Shown piece by piece: positions 24,551 to 35,680 of a stretch of DNA of 64,000 nucleotides. The translations under genes were made by a program, and so were the position numbers. Location: positions 558,001 to 622,000 of the forward strand of contig JAMXBD010000013.1 of the NCBI GenBank assembly GCA_024138025.1. Reading direction: 5' to 3'. The notes under the pieces are model-generated. The model was not told the origin of the DNA, made no database searches, and saw only the letters and a program-made list of their open reading frames with translations. This stretch comes from Combretum micranthum. Taxonomy: Eukaryota; Streptophyta; Magnoliopsida; Myrtales; Combretaceae. How positions within the stretch are numbered: position 1 is the first letter of the stretch; every line of letters starts with the position of its first letter.

Positions 24551-26178
24551 TGATCCGCTTGAAATGTTTAGTATTTTAAAACCAATTATCCAGCAAGTGT
24601 ACTGGGTCGATCAAGCAATAAAGTGATGAATGAGTATCGATCCCACGAGGAAAGTTTAATTACTAAACATTATTAGTTCACTTTAATATTTAGGCAAATA
24701 GAAACAAGATTCTTTTATAAAGAATTGCTAAAGTATCTACACTCTACTATGTCTAGTATTCACTAATCATTTTCACACAAGTTTTAACAAGTAAGGTTAG
24801 TGGGATTTAGATAAAATCCTATTTTCTCCAATCATGTTGAACTCGGGTTATTATAATTGTTAGAGTACATACATATCCAGGTGAATCTACCAAGATTTAC
24901 AAATTCTAACACGAAATTTGGAAAGCTTTTTTCAACTTAAAATACTCTATAGCTTCCACTACTGAGTATTTTGAAAGAATCGAATTGTGCAACTAAGAAT
25001 TTCCCAAATCTTAGTTGACTTATTGTTCTAAATTACAAATTAGAGAATTCCTTCATGAAAACTTGTATTTAAAACAATGTTTGAGCAGTAATGATAGATT
25101 CTACCAGGATTAAAAACTCTCTTGCCATCGCATACGTGAATTTTTCACCCAATTATAAATTCAAACGAAATTAAAGTCTTTGCCAAGGTACCCAATTTCA
25201 TCCAAACTTGAATTCATCCGAATTTTAAGTTATTAGTTTGAATTTAACAAGGATATACATAATTCTTACAACCCAATAACACAAATTCAACAATCACTTC
25301 AGAAAATCAAGGATTTCACCATTTCCCACCGTTCAAATTTAGCCTAAAATCATTTATACTCTATCTAACAAGACAATAATAAAAACTATGATAATATTCA
25401 TCGTGAAGTGTAAAGAACAAAGCAAGTGAAGAAGAAATTACCAATAATTAGAGAAACAAACCGTACAAATTGTAACTGAGATCCTTGTTAGCAAATTCTA
25501 CTCAATCTACGAACAATAAACAAATTTGATGAAGATCCAAGTAAATCTCTATTTTCTACTTCTATCTCTCTCTAAAACTATCGGGTGAAATTTAAAATGG
25601 AAGGATAATGAAAGTGTCTCCCCTTTTCTCTCTCCTCAAAGCATGTAAAAATACAAGCTTTTCGTGTAACTGTTGTGTAACTGCTGCATCCAACGCCGGC
25701 GGTTTCTCGTCCAACGCCGGCGGCGTTCAATCAAGCGCTAAGGATTTGTGAACTGATGGTCTTCAATGCCGCCTTTGAACGCCGGCAGCGTACTCCTCAA
25801 TTTGCCGGCGTTGCCTTCAAATTCAAGTTTGTATCCATCCTCAAGCGCTGGCGGTGTTGGATCTGGCGTTAAGGACTCAGGCTCTGTGATGTTTCAACGC
25901 CGCCTTTTAATGTCGGCGGCGTTGCCTTCAAGTTTGCCGGCGTACTCTTCCAGCCCTCTCAACGCTGGCTGCGTTGAGCCCAAATTCACCGGTGTTTGTG
26001 CTTTTCAATGTCAATTCGCACAATTCTTCATGTTTCCTTGTTGCAAATTTCCATTTTAATTCCTGACCTGATTCAACAAATAACAAAAACTAAATACCAA
26101 TTCCTTTGCTTTTATATAATTAACACAAATAAGTGTCAATTCAGAGATGAAAATTATATCAGTTTTCTGAGTTTATCA
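24551..26178 (-). repeat. Athila 3' LTR
   Basis: It is nearly collinear with 35681-37293, differing by scattered substitutions and small indels, so the insertion is old enough to have diverged. A cluster of GCCGGC-type words lies at 25690-26000 (at least five exact GCCGGC), in the U3 part in element orientation. The short open frames inside are incidental. Confidence 0.9.
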
Positions 26179-27869
26179 ATTTCCCCACACTTGAACTTTT
26201 GCTTGTCCTCAAGCAAAACAATTTAAAGACTGAAATCTGACTTTTTAATTCAAAACTTGCTTCTCAAATCTCATGACTTGCAATACAATGCCTCTAGCTC
26301 TAACCAAACTTGAATTATGTGATTTGCTTACTTGAATTGAAATTAATTAGCTAATCTAGACCAAACAAACTTTAATCCCAATGTTTAACTTAAGCTATAA
26401 CTTTTCGACAATGTCTAATTAGTCCACAAAGGAAAAATAATCATTTCAACTTCATCAACCTTTTAACTCAAGTTAAATCTTAGCAACACAAGGTATAAGC
26501 ATGTGGTATCTACCATTTCCCTAGATTTTTCCATAGTCAAAGTCTTTTAATTCACTAATATGTGCATTTCAATTACAGAGGGAGAGGTTTTTGCCTCCAT
26601 CTTGAATTTTCCTCTGGACGGGGTGTAGCCCGTATCTTTTCAAGCTCATTAGCCATATTACATCACTTAGTTAGAGTGAAATGCTTGAGTCGGCACATCC
26701 GGGGCTCATCACCCAAGTGACCAGGTTCTAAAAGGACTCCTAAGAACTTTCATTCACCTTATTATGAATGTAAATACTCCTGACTCAATTACTTGAATCA
26801 ATTGAGTCATGGCTCTATTTGTTTTTACTACTAAATGCACTTTTCCACAATTTTTGACTCTGTTTCCGGATCACTAAGTTAATAGCTTCATCTACCTCTT
26901 CTACCAAGTGTTACAAAGATTAACCTAAAGTTAAAAGAATATTTGAGAAGTAAACCTGATCATTTTTCACAATAGGACTCTGATATTTACATAAGTTTTA
27001 TTTCCTAGGTTAAACAGAAGGTAAGTTTGTCAATTAAAGATTTATCTACTTAATTTTAACTAAGTAAGCCAATCACATGGTTTAGTGAGCACGGCATCTT
27101 ACAAGTCAATTTTTCTTTTGTTTTATGTTTCAGATTTCCCAAAAAAAAAAAAAAATTTACCTTAATTTTGCAAATTTGTTTTCTTCTTGAGGACATGCAT
27201 TATATATGTCTACATCCAAATGCAAGTGTGTGAAACCTATGAATTCATATATTGACTTCATATTTCTCAAGTATTCATACACTTGCAAAACAACATACCA
27301 AGTCAACATACATTTAAACCCATAATATACTTCATTTTCATCTCAGCCTAATATCCCTTCCCCATACTTAAAACCGAACAGTGTCCTCACTGTTTGTTCT
27401 AATTAACAAATAAAAGGCAGAAAAAACTAAATGAAAGCAGTTGGAACTTTCCTGTTTTCCTTTCCTTGTTCAGCATTCCCATTGGAGTTTTGAATTTGCA
27501 GAGATTACTTTAAAGACCTGTCTCTCATCAAAGAAACATACATGACAGAGATAAAAAAAAAACAATAACACAAAACATATATACAGACCAAGTGAGTTTG
27601 AGAAAGGAAGTCTACCCAAAAATGGGTGCTTAATTACAAAAATAAGATTGAAATGGAAATATCCCCAAAAAGTTAAAGCTAGCAGGAACTCTAGCTTTCA
27701 GGTTCAGTGCTGGATTCGCTTTCATCGGATGAAGTAGAATACTTCATCGCTTCACCTGCAGCTGCATTGATACAAGAAAACGCAGATTTCAACATTGACA
27801 TCAATGAGCGTCTAAATTTCTTGTTCTTCTTCTTTTCGCTAAGAAAATCCTGCAATTCTCTCGTTCATA

Positions 27870-28769
27870 TCCTAATCTGGCTAGGGTATATCCAGCTGAA
27901 GAAGTCTGGTTGAGAGGAGGATGGTGGAACTTGTGGCTGAGGAGGGGGGGGGGGGGGGGGGGGGGGGTGGTGGAGCTGAGGATGAAGATAGCCTGTTGCC
28001 CTGTGGAAATTCAAATTGGGGCTCAATAACTGCAATTGCCTGAACATCTTGTACCCCCTGGGTACCTTCACCAAACCCCAAGCTCTAAAAGGCCAGAAGA
28101 TATCTTTTTGCTGGCCACTTTGATATCATTTGGCAATTCCCTGAAAACCCCATGCCCTTGAGTAGCTGAGTGATATATCCCCACAGAGATATAATTGGTC
28201 CTGGTGTCTTCAGCTTGTCTCAGCAAAAAATTAGCCACTTCACAGCCCAAATCCAATGGATAGCTCTTAATAAGGCTATACAAACATATCATATCTGAAG
28301 TGCTTAACTTGCTATGACTTGTCTTTCGACAAGTCAAAGTATGAGCCAGAATATGATGAAGAAGTTTATGCTCTAGCTTTTTAAAAGATGAGTTGATCGA
28401 TTTTGAAGGCTCAAAAGGATCAGTCTTTGGATGTATCAACTCAAACCAGAATTGCTCCATGGTGACATCAGTAGGCCAGGTTGTCGGGAGAGCAGAGTTC
28501 TCATCTTCATGCTGATAGTAGCCAAGGTAGACTCCTATCTTCTTAATTGGCACTTTTTTAACTTCCCCATATATCTGAAAGATTATATGGGTATCCCCTT
28601 GATCATCATCATCATCATCATCATCCCTACCATATCTCATAGTAGAAAGAAATTCAATGGTGATCTTTTTATAAGCCGGTTCCCGCATGTCAAATACTTT
28701 GAACCATCGCTTGTCCTCCACTGCATTTTGTAACGTCTCATGCATTCCATAATCCTCTAAGGCAGGCAA
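27870..28769 (-). CDS. Athila third ORF (ATHILA ORF-1-like), partly frameshifted
   Basis: On the minus strand, 28769-28068 encodes 233 residues that resemble the plant retrotransposon 'ATHILA ORF-1' family: REPAYKKITIEFLST, then a (GAT)n-coded run of eight Asp, then IIFQIYGEVKKVPIKKIGVYLG, then KLEHKLLHHILAHTLT and LDLGCEVANFLL. Function is unknown in the family; it sits where some Athila members carry an envelope-like gene. Downstream a second frame (28081-27881) continues with a proline-rich tail coded by a run of 24 consecutive G on the plus strand (27944-27967). A stop after ELGVW separates the two frames, so a small indel has probably split the original ORF. No transmembrane segment is obvious in the readable part. 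Confidence 0.7.
27944..27967. repeat. 24-bp poly-G tract
   Basis: An unbroken run of 24 G on the plus strand; on the minus strand it encodes polyproline in the tail of the third Athila ORF. Such runs slip in replication and sequencing, so its length and the downstream frame are uncertain. Confidence 0.9.
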
Positions 28770-30281
28770 TCCAGAAAATGACTGTTATGAAACTCTTTTT
28801 TCATAAGTCTTTTCTTCCTTTCTTGTGCATAAAGTTGACTAGACAAGACATTCCTTACTTGACTAGTAGTAGCTGGAGCCATATCTGTAACACATATTCA
28901 ACACACTCCACATATATCACAATAAAGCTCATTTCACAAGAACAACTAATGTATGCACATTATAACCACATTGCCTCTAATTTGATGTAATTAACTAATT
29001 GCCATTGAGAACACATCTTAAGCATCAATTACACCAATTGATTTGCCACTTTTAAATTTTTCTATCTCTCTTTCTCTCCTAAAGAACGCCGGCAAACTAA
29101 TCCTAAAAATGCCGGCGTAGCTAGCCTGCGTTGCTAGCCGGCGTAGGCACACAGCGTAGGGTAACCGTTGGGGCTTTGTTTCAAAAATCGATGAACAGTG
29201 AAAATGGTGTTTTTGATTCAAAACTTAGATTAAAATTATACTTGACATTTGATTTCATATTTCCATAATCACAAATAATCAAAAACCCCCAATTTGTATT
29301 ACACAAACCCTAATTGCTACGGTTACAATCCTAATAAAAAACCCTCAATCAATCCATGCTTGATTTAACAATACAACTATGGAACACGAATTTAAGATGC
29401 CTAACCAACAACAACTCATCAGATTATTGACACTTTCAATTTTCAAATAAACATCCACATTACTGTCTAAACAATAGATTTGATCACTTAAGAAGATAAA
29501 AAGAACAAACAATGAGAATGAGTTACCTTGTGATCTTGAGGATTGATGATGTGAGCCCTGATGATGGATGATTTAGAAATCTAGAGAGAAAAAGAAACAA
29601 AAACAAGACGAAGGGATTTTGGCAAAAGGGATTTCGAGAATGCAAATGAGAGAGAAAGAATAGGGATTTTAATCCCTTTACATGCAGGGGATTAGCATTT
29701 AATGCACACACAAACCAAACGCCGGCTAAAATTCAATAAACGCCGGCGGCGTTGTTGACAGCAAATGCCGGCGTTAGAAAAATTGAATCTGGCCTTGATT
29801 GGCTCTTGGAGAACGCCGGTGAAATAAATCCACCGGCGGCGTTGCGACTTTGTGTTTGCCAGTGTTAAGAAATTGCTTTCTGGTAGCATTCCCAAACATC
29901 AACGCCAGCAGCGTTGATTGCTGTTTTGCCGGTGTTAAGGGTTGATGCTTCTGCTTTCCAAGCTTCAGTTTCAACGCCGGCGGCGTTCAATCATCATTTG
30001 CCGGCATTCATTCCTACACTGCTAAAATTTTGCCGGTGTTCTTTCTCCAGACTTCAGCGTTAGAAAAATCATCTGTTATATGACTTCCCATTTTCCTCAC
30101 AAATCTTCAACATACTAAATACCAAATTCATCTACTCACTTAACTGTACCTGAAACAACTCAGCACACAACACACAACACACAATTACATATATATTATA
30201 CACAAAACACAACAACAACCATGGGTTGCCTCCCATGCAGCGCTTAGAGTTTAAAGTCGCTTAGCCCGACTTGCAACTACG
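28770..30281 (-). other. Athila spacer between pol and the third ORF, with GCCGGC clusters
   Basis: No gene is seen. About 29080-30060 holds at least eight exact GCCGGC words, often as aacgccggcggcgtt or tttgccggcgtt, plus many one-base variants. The same vocabulary occurs in both LTRs of this element. A position between the end of pol and the third ORF would suit a promoter or other control region for that ORF, which is inference. Confidence 0.6.
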
Positions 30282-31412
30282 TCACTTACTACCTTCACTG
30301 ATGAAGGTGGTCCTACTTTCTCTAATGTCTCCCTCATAGTAGTGCTTGAGTAAATGTCCATTGACTTTAAAAGTTCGATTATCTTGGGTTTTCAACTCAA
30401 CTGCACCATAAGGGAAAACACGGATAACTTCAAAAGGTTCCGACCACCTTGATCGCAACTTTCCTGGAAACAACTTGAGACATGCATTGTATAACAACAC
30501 TTTGTTTCCTGGTGAAAATTCTCTCTTCAAAATGTTTCGATCATGCCACTGTTTGGTACGCTCTTTATAAATTCGAGCACTCTCATATGCTTCATTTCTC
30601 CACTCATCCAACTGATTTAATTGAAGCTTGTCTCCCCTGCAGCTTTTCCATCAAAATTGAGGAATTTTATAGCCTAATAAGCCTTATGCTCAAGTTCAAC
30701 AGGCAAATGACATGATTTACCATAAACTAACTTGTAAGGAGACATTCCAATAGGTGTTTTAAAAGCAGTTCTATATGCCCATAATGCATCATCCAGTTTT
30801 AAAGACCAGTCCTTTCGCGATGCATTAATTGTCTTTTCCAAAATCCTTTTAATTTCTCTATTGGAAATCTCAACTTGACCACTTGTTTGGGGGTGATATG
30901 GGGTAGCTACTTTATGGACAACTCCATATTTAGCTAAAAGCTTGTCAAATTGTTTATTGCAAAATGAGTACCCCCATCACTTATAATTGCCCTAGGCACC
31001 CCAAATCTGGTGAAAATATTCTTTTTCAAAAATTTTGTCACTACTCGAGCATCATTGGTTTGCAAAGCAATAGCTTCAACCCATTTAGATACATAATCCA
31101 CTGCTACAAGTATGTATTTATTTGAAAAAGATGAGGAAATGGACCCATGAAGTCAATTCCCCATACATCAAAAAGTTCAATCACCAGAATGTTGTTTAAT
31201 GGTAACTCGTGTTTTCTAGAAATGTTGCCTGATCTTTGACATTGAGCACACACTTTGATGAAATTTTACAATCATGAAATAACTTGGGCCAATAAAATCC
31301 ACAAGATAGTACCTTAGCTGCAGTCCTTTCAACTCCAAAATGACCTCCTGCCTCTCTTGCATGACAATGTTCGATTATGCTATTTGCTCAGTCTCGGGTA
31401 CACATCGTCTAA
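30282..31412 (-). pseudogene. Athila integrase region
   Basis: Integrase inserts the element cDNA into the genome. On the minus strand the catalytic core is readable with [10 protein letters not shown] (first Asp) and [10 protein letters not shown] (second Asp). Further down, 30611-30282 encodes the C-terminal part (NEAYESARIYKERTKQWHD, FPGKLRSRWSEPFEV, VNGHLLKHYYEG). Between these the frame is broken by stops and indels, for instance around 30950. Length and order fit a gypsy integrase following RNase H. It is inactive as written. Confidence 0.85.
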
Positions 31413-32339
31413 TTATTTGATCAGCACATTTTTAAAGAGATATGGTTCGTCCCAAAAATAAAACTTTACATCATGTAAAAACTTTTTTCTCTGTTGATAA
31501 GACAAACCATATGGTATAATTCCACTGACCAAATAATTAACTATATCGGCATACCATGGTAAGCCTTGGATATCTATTGCATGCAACTGCTCATCAGGAA
31601 ATTTTTCATTAATAGGCAAGTTTGATTCATCATTTTGCAAACGTGATAAGTGATCAGCTACCACATTATCAGCTCCTTTTTTATCTTTAATTTCTAAATC
31701 AAACTCTTGCAATAGTAATATCCAACGGATTAACCTAGGCTTAGCATCAGACTTAGCAAATAAATATCTAAGAGCAGCATGATCAGTATATACTATCACC
31801 TTAGAACCAATTAAATAAGGCCGGAATTTATCACAAGCAAAAATCACAGCTAGCAACTCCTTCTCAGTAGTTGCATAATTCCTTTGTGCCTCATTCAAAG
31901 TTCTACTTGCATAATAGATAGTATGAAAGATCTTACCTCGCCTTTGACCCAATACTGCTCCTACAGCATAATCACTGGCATCACACATCAGCTCAAAAGG
32001 AAGCTCCCAATCTGGTGCTACGATCACCGGAGCAGTGATGAGCTTCTCCTTCAAAAGTTCAAATGCCTGCAAACATTTGTCATCAAAAACAAACATAGCA
32101 TCTTTCTCAAGTAGATTACACAAAGGTCGGGAAATCTTAGAGAAGTCCTTAATGAACCGTCTATAGAAACCCGCATGTCCTAGGAAACTTCTGACTCCTT
32201 TGACATTTGTTGGTGGAGGTAGTTTCTCTATGATTTCAACCTTTGCCTTATCTACTTCAATCCCTCTTTCTGACACTTTGTGCCCTAAAACGATTCCCTC
32301 TTGCACCATAAAATGGCACTTCTCCCAATTTAAAATCAA
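31413..32339 (-). CDS. Athila RT C-terminus and RNase H (308-residue open segment)
   Basis: This is the longest open frame in the window. It begins in the RT thumb/connection ([37 protein letters not shown]), continues into RNase H ([51 protein letters not shown]) and reaches the linker before integrase ([10 protein letters not shown]). The RNase H acidic residues (D in CDASD, E in TEKE, D in YTDH) are present. The 'start' Met is an internal residue of the original polyprotein; the catalytic FMDD box lies just upstream at about 32435-32424 in another frame. It is therefore a fragment of pol, not an independent gene. Confidence 0.9.
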   Translation of the reverse strand: MILNWEKCHFMVQEGIVLGHKVSERGIEVDKAKVEIIEKLPPPTNVKGVRSFLGHAGFYRRFIKDFSKISRPLCNLLEKDAMFVFDDKCLQAFELLKEKLITAPVIVAPDWELPFELMCDASDYAVGAVLGQRRGKIFHTIYYASRTLNEAQRNYATTEKELLAVIFACDKFRPYLIGSKVIVYTDHAALRYLFAKSDAKPRLIRWILLLQEFDLEIKDKKGADNVVADHLSRLQNDESNLPINEKFPDEQLHAIDIQGLPWYADIVNYLVSGIIPYGLSYQQRKKFLHDVKFYFWDEPYLFKNVLIK

Positions 32340-32399
32340 GTTGGTCTCTTTGCATCTTTGTAAAACTTTGGCTAAATTTTCTAGACAAGCATCAATGAT

Positions 32400-33109
32400 T
32401 TTCCCAAAACCGAAAAATCATCCATAAATATCTCAATAAAATTCTCAAGCATGTCAGAAAAAATAGCCATCATGCACCTTTGAAAAGTAGCGGTGCATTG
32501 CAAAGGCCAAAAGGCATTCTCCTAAAGGCAAAAGTGCCAAAGGACAAGTAAAAGTAGTTTTTTCTTGATCAGCAGGGGCAATCGGGATTTGATTGTATCC
32601 CGAATACCCATCAAGAAAACAATAAAATGAATGCCCTGACAATTTTTCAACCATTTGATCAATAAATGGGAGTGGGAAATGTCTTTTCTGGTGGCATCAT
32701 TTAGCTTCCTATAATCAATGCAAACTCTCCACCCAGACACTGTCCTAGTAGGGATCAATTCATTCGCCTCATTCCTCACTACAGTCATACCACCTTTCTT
32801 AGGTACTACATGGACAGGGCTAACCCACTTACTATCTGAAATAGGGTAGATCATTCCTGCATCTAAAAGCTTAAGTACCTCTTTTTTTACTACTTCCTTA
32901 AGGGTAGGATTCAATCGCCTCTGTGGTTGCACTGTAGGCTTGCACTCCTCTTCCATCAAAATTCTATGAGTGCAAATCAAAGGACTAATTCCTTTGATAT
33001 CAGCAATCGTCCAGCCTATTGCTTCTCTATGTTCTCTCAAAACTCCAACAACTTCTCCTCCTGATTTTCTGTCAAAAATGATGAAACAATACAGGTAAAG
33101 TTTCATCAT
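32400..33109 (-). pseudogene. Athila reverse transcriptase N-terminal half
   Basis: On the minus strand, 33109-32700 encodes the RT fingers: CTHRILMEEECKP, LDAGMIYPISDSKWVSPVHV, VPKKGG and VCIDYRKLND. A frameshift near 32690 moves the reading to 32654-32454, with the palm motif FLDGYSGYNQIPIAP and TTFTCP. Another indel follows, after which EIFMDDFSV, the catalytic box, is read near 32430. The motifs are standard gypsy RT. The two frame changes mean no intact RT can be made from this copy. Confidence 0.88.
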
Positions 33110-33351
33110 GACCTAAGTAAGCATACCTTAGGTGATCAGGTAATGGCTTCAACTCCAAATCTGGAGGCTGTGTCAAAGAAGGAACGGTTTCTTCTCACTT
33201 GTTTAGTTCCTCATACATTCTAACCCGAATTTCAGACACTTCCTCACAATCTACTTCTTCTCCTCATCACTCCAGTCATCAAACTCTCTCAAAACCGACT
33301 CCACGGTCTCAATTCCTACTTCATCTTCCCAGAATTCACATGTAAGCTCCT

Positions 33352-34020
33352 CTATAACATCAATATTAAAACAGGTTCTTTTCTCATCAAATTTATGCAT
33401 AGCATCATATACATTAAATGTAACTGTTCATCCATAACACGTAGAGTAAGCTTACCTTGCTCAACATCGATCAAGGCCTTACCTGTAGCCAAGAATGGTC
33501 TCCCCAAGATCATGGGCACCTCTCTATCTTCCTCCATTTCCAGGACTATGAAGTCCACAGGAAATATGAATTTGTCCACCTTCACTAGTACATTTTCTAC
33601 AATACCCTTAGGGTATTTGATACTCCGATCAGCCAATTGCAAGGTCACATGGGTTTCCTTGCATTCTCCCATTCCTAGTCTCCTGAAAATAGAGAAAGGC
33701 ATTAAATTTATACTTGCACCAGAATCAATTAGCACTTTATCAAAATAAATATTACCAATAGTGCAAGGTACAGTGAAACTTCCCTGATCTTTTTGCTTTG
33801 TAGGCAAGCCTTGATTTTGCTGAAGTATCATTGAGCACTCTCCTGTTAAAACAACCGGTTCATTCCCATCTATCCTCCTCTTCTTGGATAGCAATTCCTT
33901 AATGAACTTAGCATAAGAGGGCATCTCTTGAATGGCCTCCAAGAAAGGAATGTTAATCTGTAAGTTCTTAAACACATCCAAGAACTTAGCGAATTGCTCA
34001 TCCAACTTCTGCTGCTTCAC
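33352..34020 (-). CDS. Athila aspartic protease segment
   Basis: A 222-residue open frame on the minus strand. Its N-terminal part (LDEQFAKFLDVFKNLQINIPF) is the gag-protease linker typical of Athila. The aspartic-protease active site DSGASINLMP is at about residues 99-108 (33726 downwards), followed by VPMILGRPFLATGKALID, the conserved flap/C-terminal box. The last ~25 residues are out of the family register, so a frameshift lies near 33400. Upstream a stop separates it from the gag C-terminus at 34017. In the living element it would cut the Gag-Pol polyprotein. Confidence 0.88.
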   Translation of the reverse strand: MKQQKLDEQFAKFLDVFKNLQINIPFLEAIQEMPSYAKFIKELLSKKRRIDGNEPVVLTGECSMILQQNQGLPTKQKDQGSFTVPCTIGNIYFDKVLIDSGASINLMPFSIFRRLGMGECKETHVTLQLADRSIKYPKGIVENVLVKVDKFIFPVDFIVLEMEEDREVPMILGRPFLATGKALIDVEQGKLTLRVMDEQLHLMYMMLCINLMRKEPVLILML

Positions 34021-34764
34021 CTTCCTGGAAAAGGCACTGGAGGAACATAAGGCTTCACACTAGGTGAAGAAATTCGGTTCCTCAAGCTTCTTTTTCCTTT
34101 ATCTCTTATCTGCACCTCCTCCTTCTCTTCCACCAAACCATTTGGGATTTCCACCTCCTTACCACTCCTAAGAGTGATAGCATTCACTCCTTTTGGATTC
34201 TCCTCAGTCTTGCTGGGTAGTGACCCTGAAGGTCTACTACTTATCTGCTGAGAAATCTGACTTATTTGCCCTTGAAGATCCCGAATAGTGGCTTGTTGAT
34301 TATTAATCAACGTCTCAGTCTTCTGCATGAAAGTTTTCATCAGATCTTCAACCGAAGAATGGTTCTGTTGTTGTTGATGTGGATGTTGAGGTGGTGGTGG
34401 TGGTAAAGCATTCCTTACTGGACCTTGACTCACGGGACCTTGTCTTTGAAATCCAGGCGGTCGATAAACATTATTCTCATTCCTCCATGAGAAATTCGGA
34501 TGATTGGCCCATCCTGGATTGTAGGTGTTTGTATAAGGTCCTTGATTTCCTCTTTGAAAATTCCCCACATAATTCATTTGCTCCACTAGCTGAAGTTGGT
34601 GAATGTATTTGAGGACAATCATGGAATGAATGTGAACCTGAACAAATCTCACAACACAAAACTTGGTTAGGAGTAATAGAACTTGAAGTAGTGAGCTTAC
34701 TTACTTGATTTGCCAAAGCCGAAATCTGAGCTGTAAGTTGAGACATGGCCTCATTATCTTGCAC
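34017..34764 (-). pseudogene. Athila gag C-terminal region with zinc knuckle
   Basis: Two overlapping frames carry one original region. At 34764-34477 there is a zinc knuckle CEICSGSHSFHDC (CX2CX3HX4C, the Athila form). At 34652-34017 there is a region rich in Asn/Gln/Pro (NNVYRPPGFQRQGP, a poly-Pro run) followed by AITLRSGKEVE and the stretch leading to protease. The switch of frame near 34600 shows a 1-2 bp indel. The nucleic-acid-binding knuckle itself is intact. Confidence 0.82.
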
Positions 34765-35597
34765 AGCTGCAACCTTGAGTTTAGTCCTCTCACAACTCCA
34801 ATTTGAGCACTTGAAGCCATTTCTTCTATCAAAGAGCTAGCTTCATCATAGCTCTTACCCATTAATGCTCCTCCTGCAGCAGCGTCTACAAGTGATCTCA
34901 TAGTTTCATCCAAACTCAGATAGAATATCTCAATGAGGAGATTATCAGGTAGTCCATGATGAGGACATTTCCTGATAGCTTCCTTGTATCTTTCCCAACC
35001 TTCATACAAGGATTCACCATGAAATTTTGCAAAGTTGGTGATCTCATTCCTCAACCTAGCTGTCCTAGCCGGTGGGAAAAATCTCCTCAAAAACTTGTTT
35101 GACAAATCTGTCCAATTTGTGATGGACTCCTGGGGTAATGAATTGAACCAAGCCAAAGCCTTGTCCCTTAATGAAAAAGGAAATAGCTGCAACCTTATTG
35201 CATCATCAGTAACACCATTCATCTTGATGGTGTTGCAATACTGAAGGAATTTGGCAAGATGATCATCAGGTGTCTCATTTGGATATCCTCCAAACTGATG
35301 AGCTTCTACCATCTGAATTAGTCCCGGCTTGATCTCAAAGTTGTTGGCTTGAACTGCTGGCCTTCTAATTGGATTTCCAGACACAGTTGGTACTGTGTAA
35401 TCCCTCAAAGCTCTGACAGGAGCTTGGATTTGATTATTGTTGTTTTCACCTTCTGCCATCACTTCTGATTGTCCTTGTTCTCTTTGTCTGTTCACTTTTC
35501 TTAATGAACGCAGTGTACGTTCAATCTCAAGATTGAGGGGTAGAAGTTCCCTACTTCTACTCCTGTGCATACAACCTGAAAAGAAAACAGAAAACAA
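34701..35597 (-). CDS. Athila Gag, N-terminal and capsid-like part
   Basis: 298 residues on the minus strand, starting about 60 bp inside the primer site, at the expected gag position. Athila gag wording is clear: RALRDYTVPTVSGNP, NNFEIKPGLIQMVE, DHLAKFLQYCNT, GVTDDAIRLQLFPFSLRDKA, FLRRFFPPARTARLRNEI and CPHHGLPDNL. This is the retrotransposon gag domain that assembles the RNA-packaging particle. The last ~20 residues run out of register because of a frameshift at about 34780; the original protein continued into the zinc-knuckle frame. The actual start could be an internal Met, near MAEGENNNN at residue 47. Confidence 0.9.
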   Translation of the reverse strand: MFSVFFSGCMHRSRSRELLPLNLEIERTLRSLRKVNRQREQGQSEVMAEGENNNNQIQAPVRALRDYTVPTVSGNPIRRPAVQANNFEIKPGLIQMVEAHQFGGYPNETPDDHLAKFLQYCNTIKMNGVTDDAIRLQLFPFSLRDKALAWFNSLPQESITNWTDLSNKFLRRFFPPARTARLRNEITNFAKFHGESLYEGWERYKEAIRKCPHHGLPDNLLIEIFYLSLDETMRSLVDAAAGGALMGKSYDEASSLIEEMASSAQIGVVRGLNSRLQLCKIMRPCLNLQLRFRLWQIK

Positions 35598-35658
35598 ACC
35601 AAACCGTAAAATGAGCCTAAATTACTAATAGAACTAAAGTTGTTTAATATTAATCTTT

Positions 35659-35674
35659 CCCGGCAACGGCGCCA
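35659..35674 (-). other. Athila primer-binding site (aspartate-tRNA type)
   Basis: The minus strand reads TGGCGCCGTTGCCGGG, six bases from the end of the 5' LTR. This is the characteristic Athila primer site. Confidence 0.88.
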
Positions 35675-35680
35675 AAAACT

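Noticed and set aside
24551..26178. Duplicate gene candidates in the two Athila LTRs (frames at 25766-26059 and 36880-37176)
   Set aside because: They are the same LTR sequence read twice; the frames stay open because of the GC-rich motif cluster and are not conserved proteins.
28431..28733. Plus-strand 100-residue frame with an Ile run
   Set aside because: Antisense to the third Athila ORF; the Ile run is the complement of the GAT repeat.
33395..33748. Plus-strand 117-residue frame opposite the Athila protease
   Set aside because: Antisense of a clear protease domain with the DSGASINLMP motif on the minus strand.
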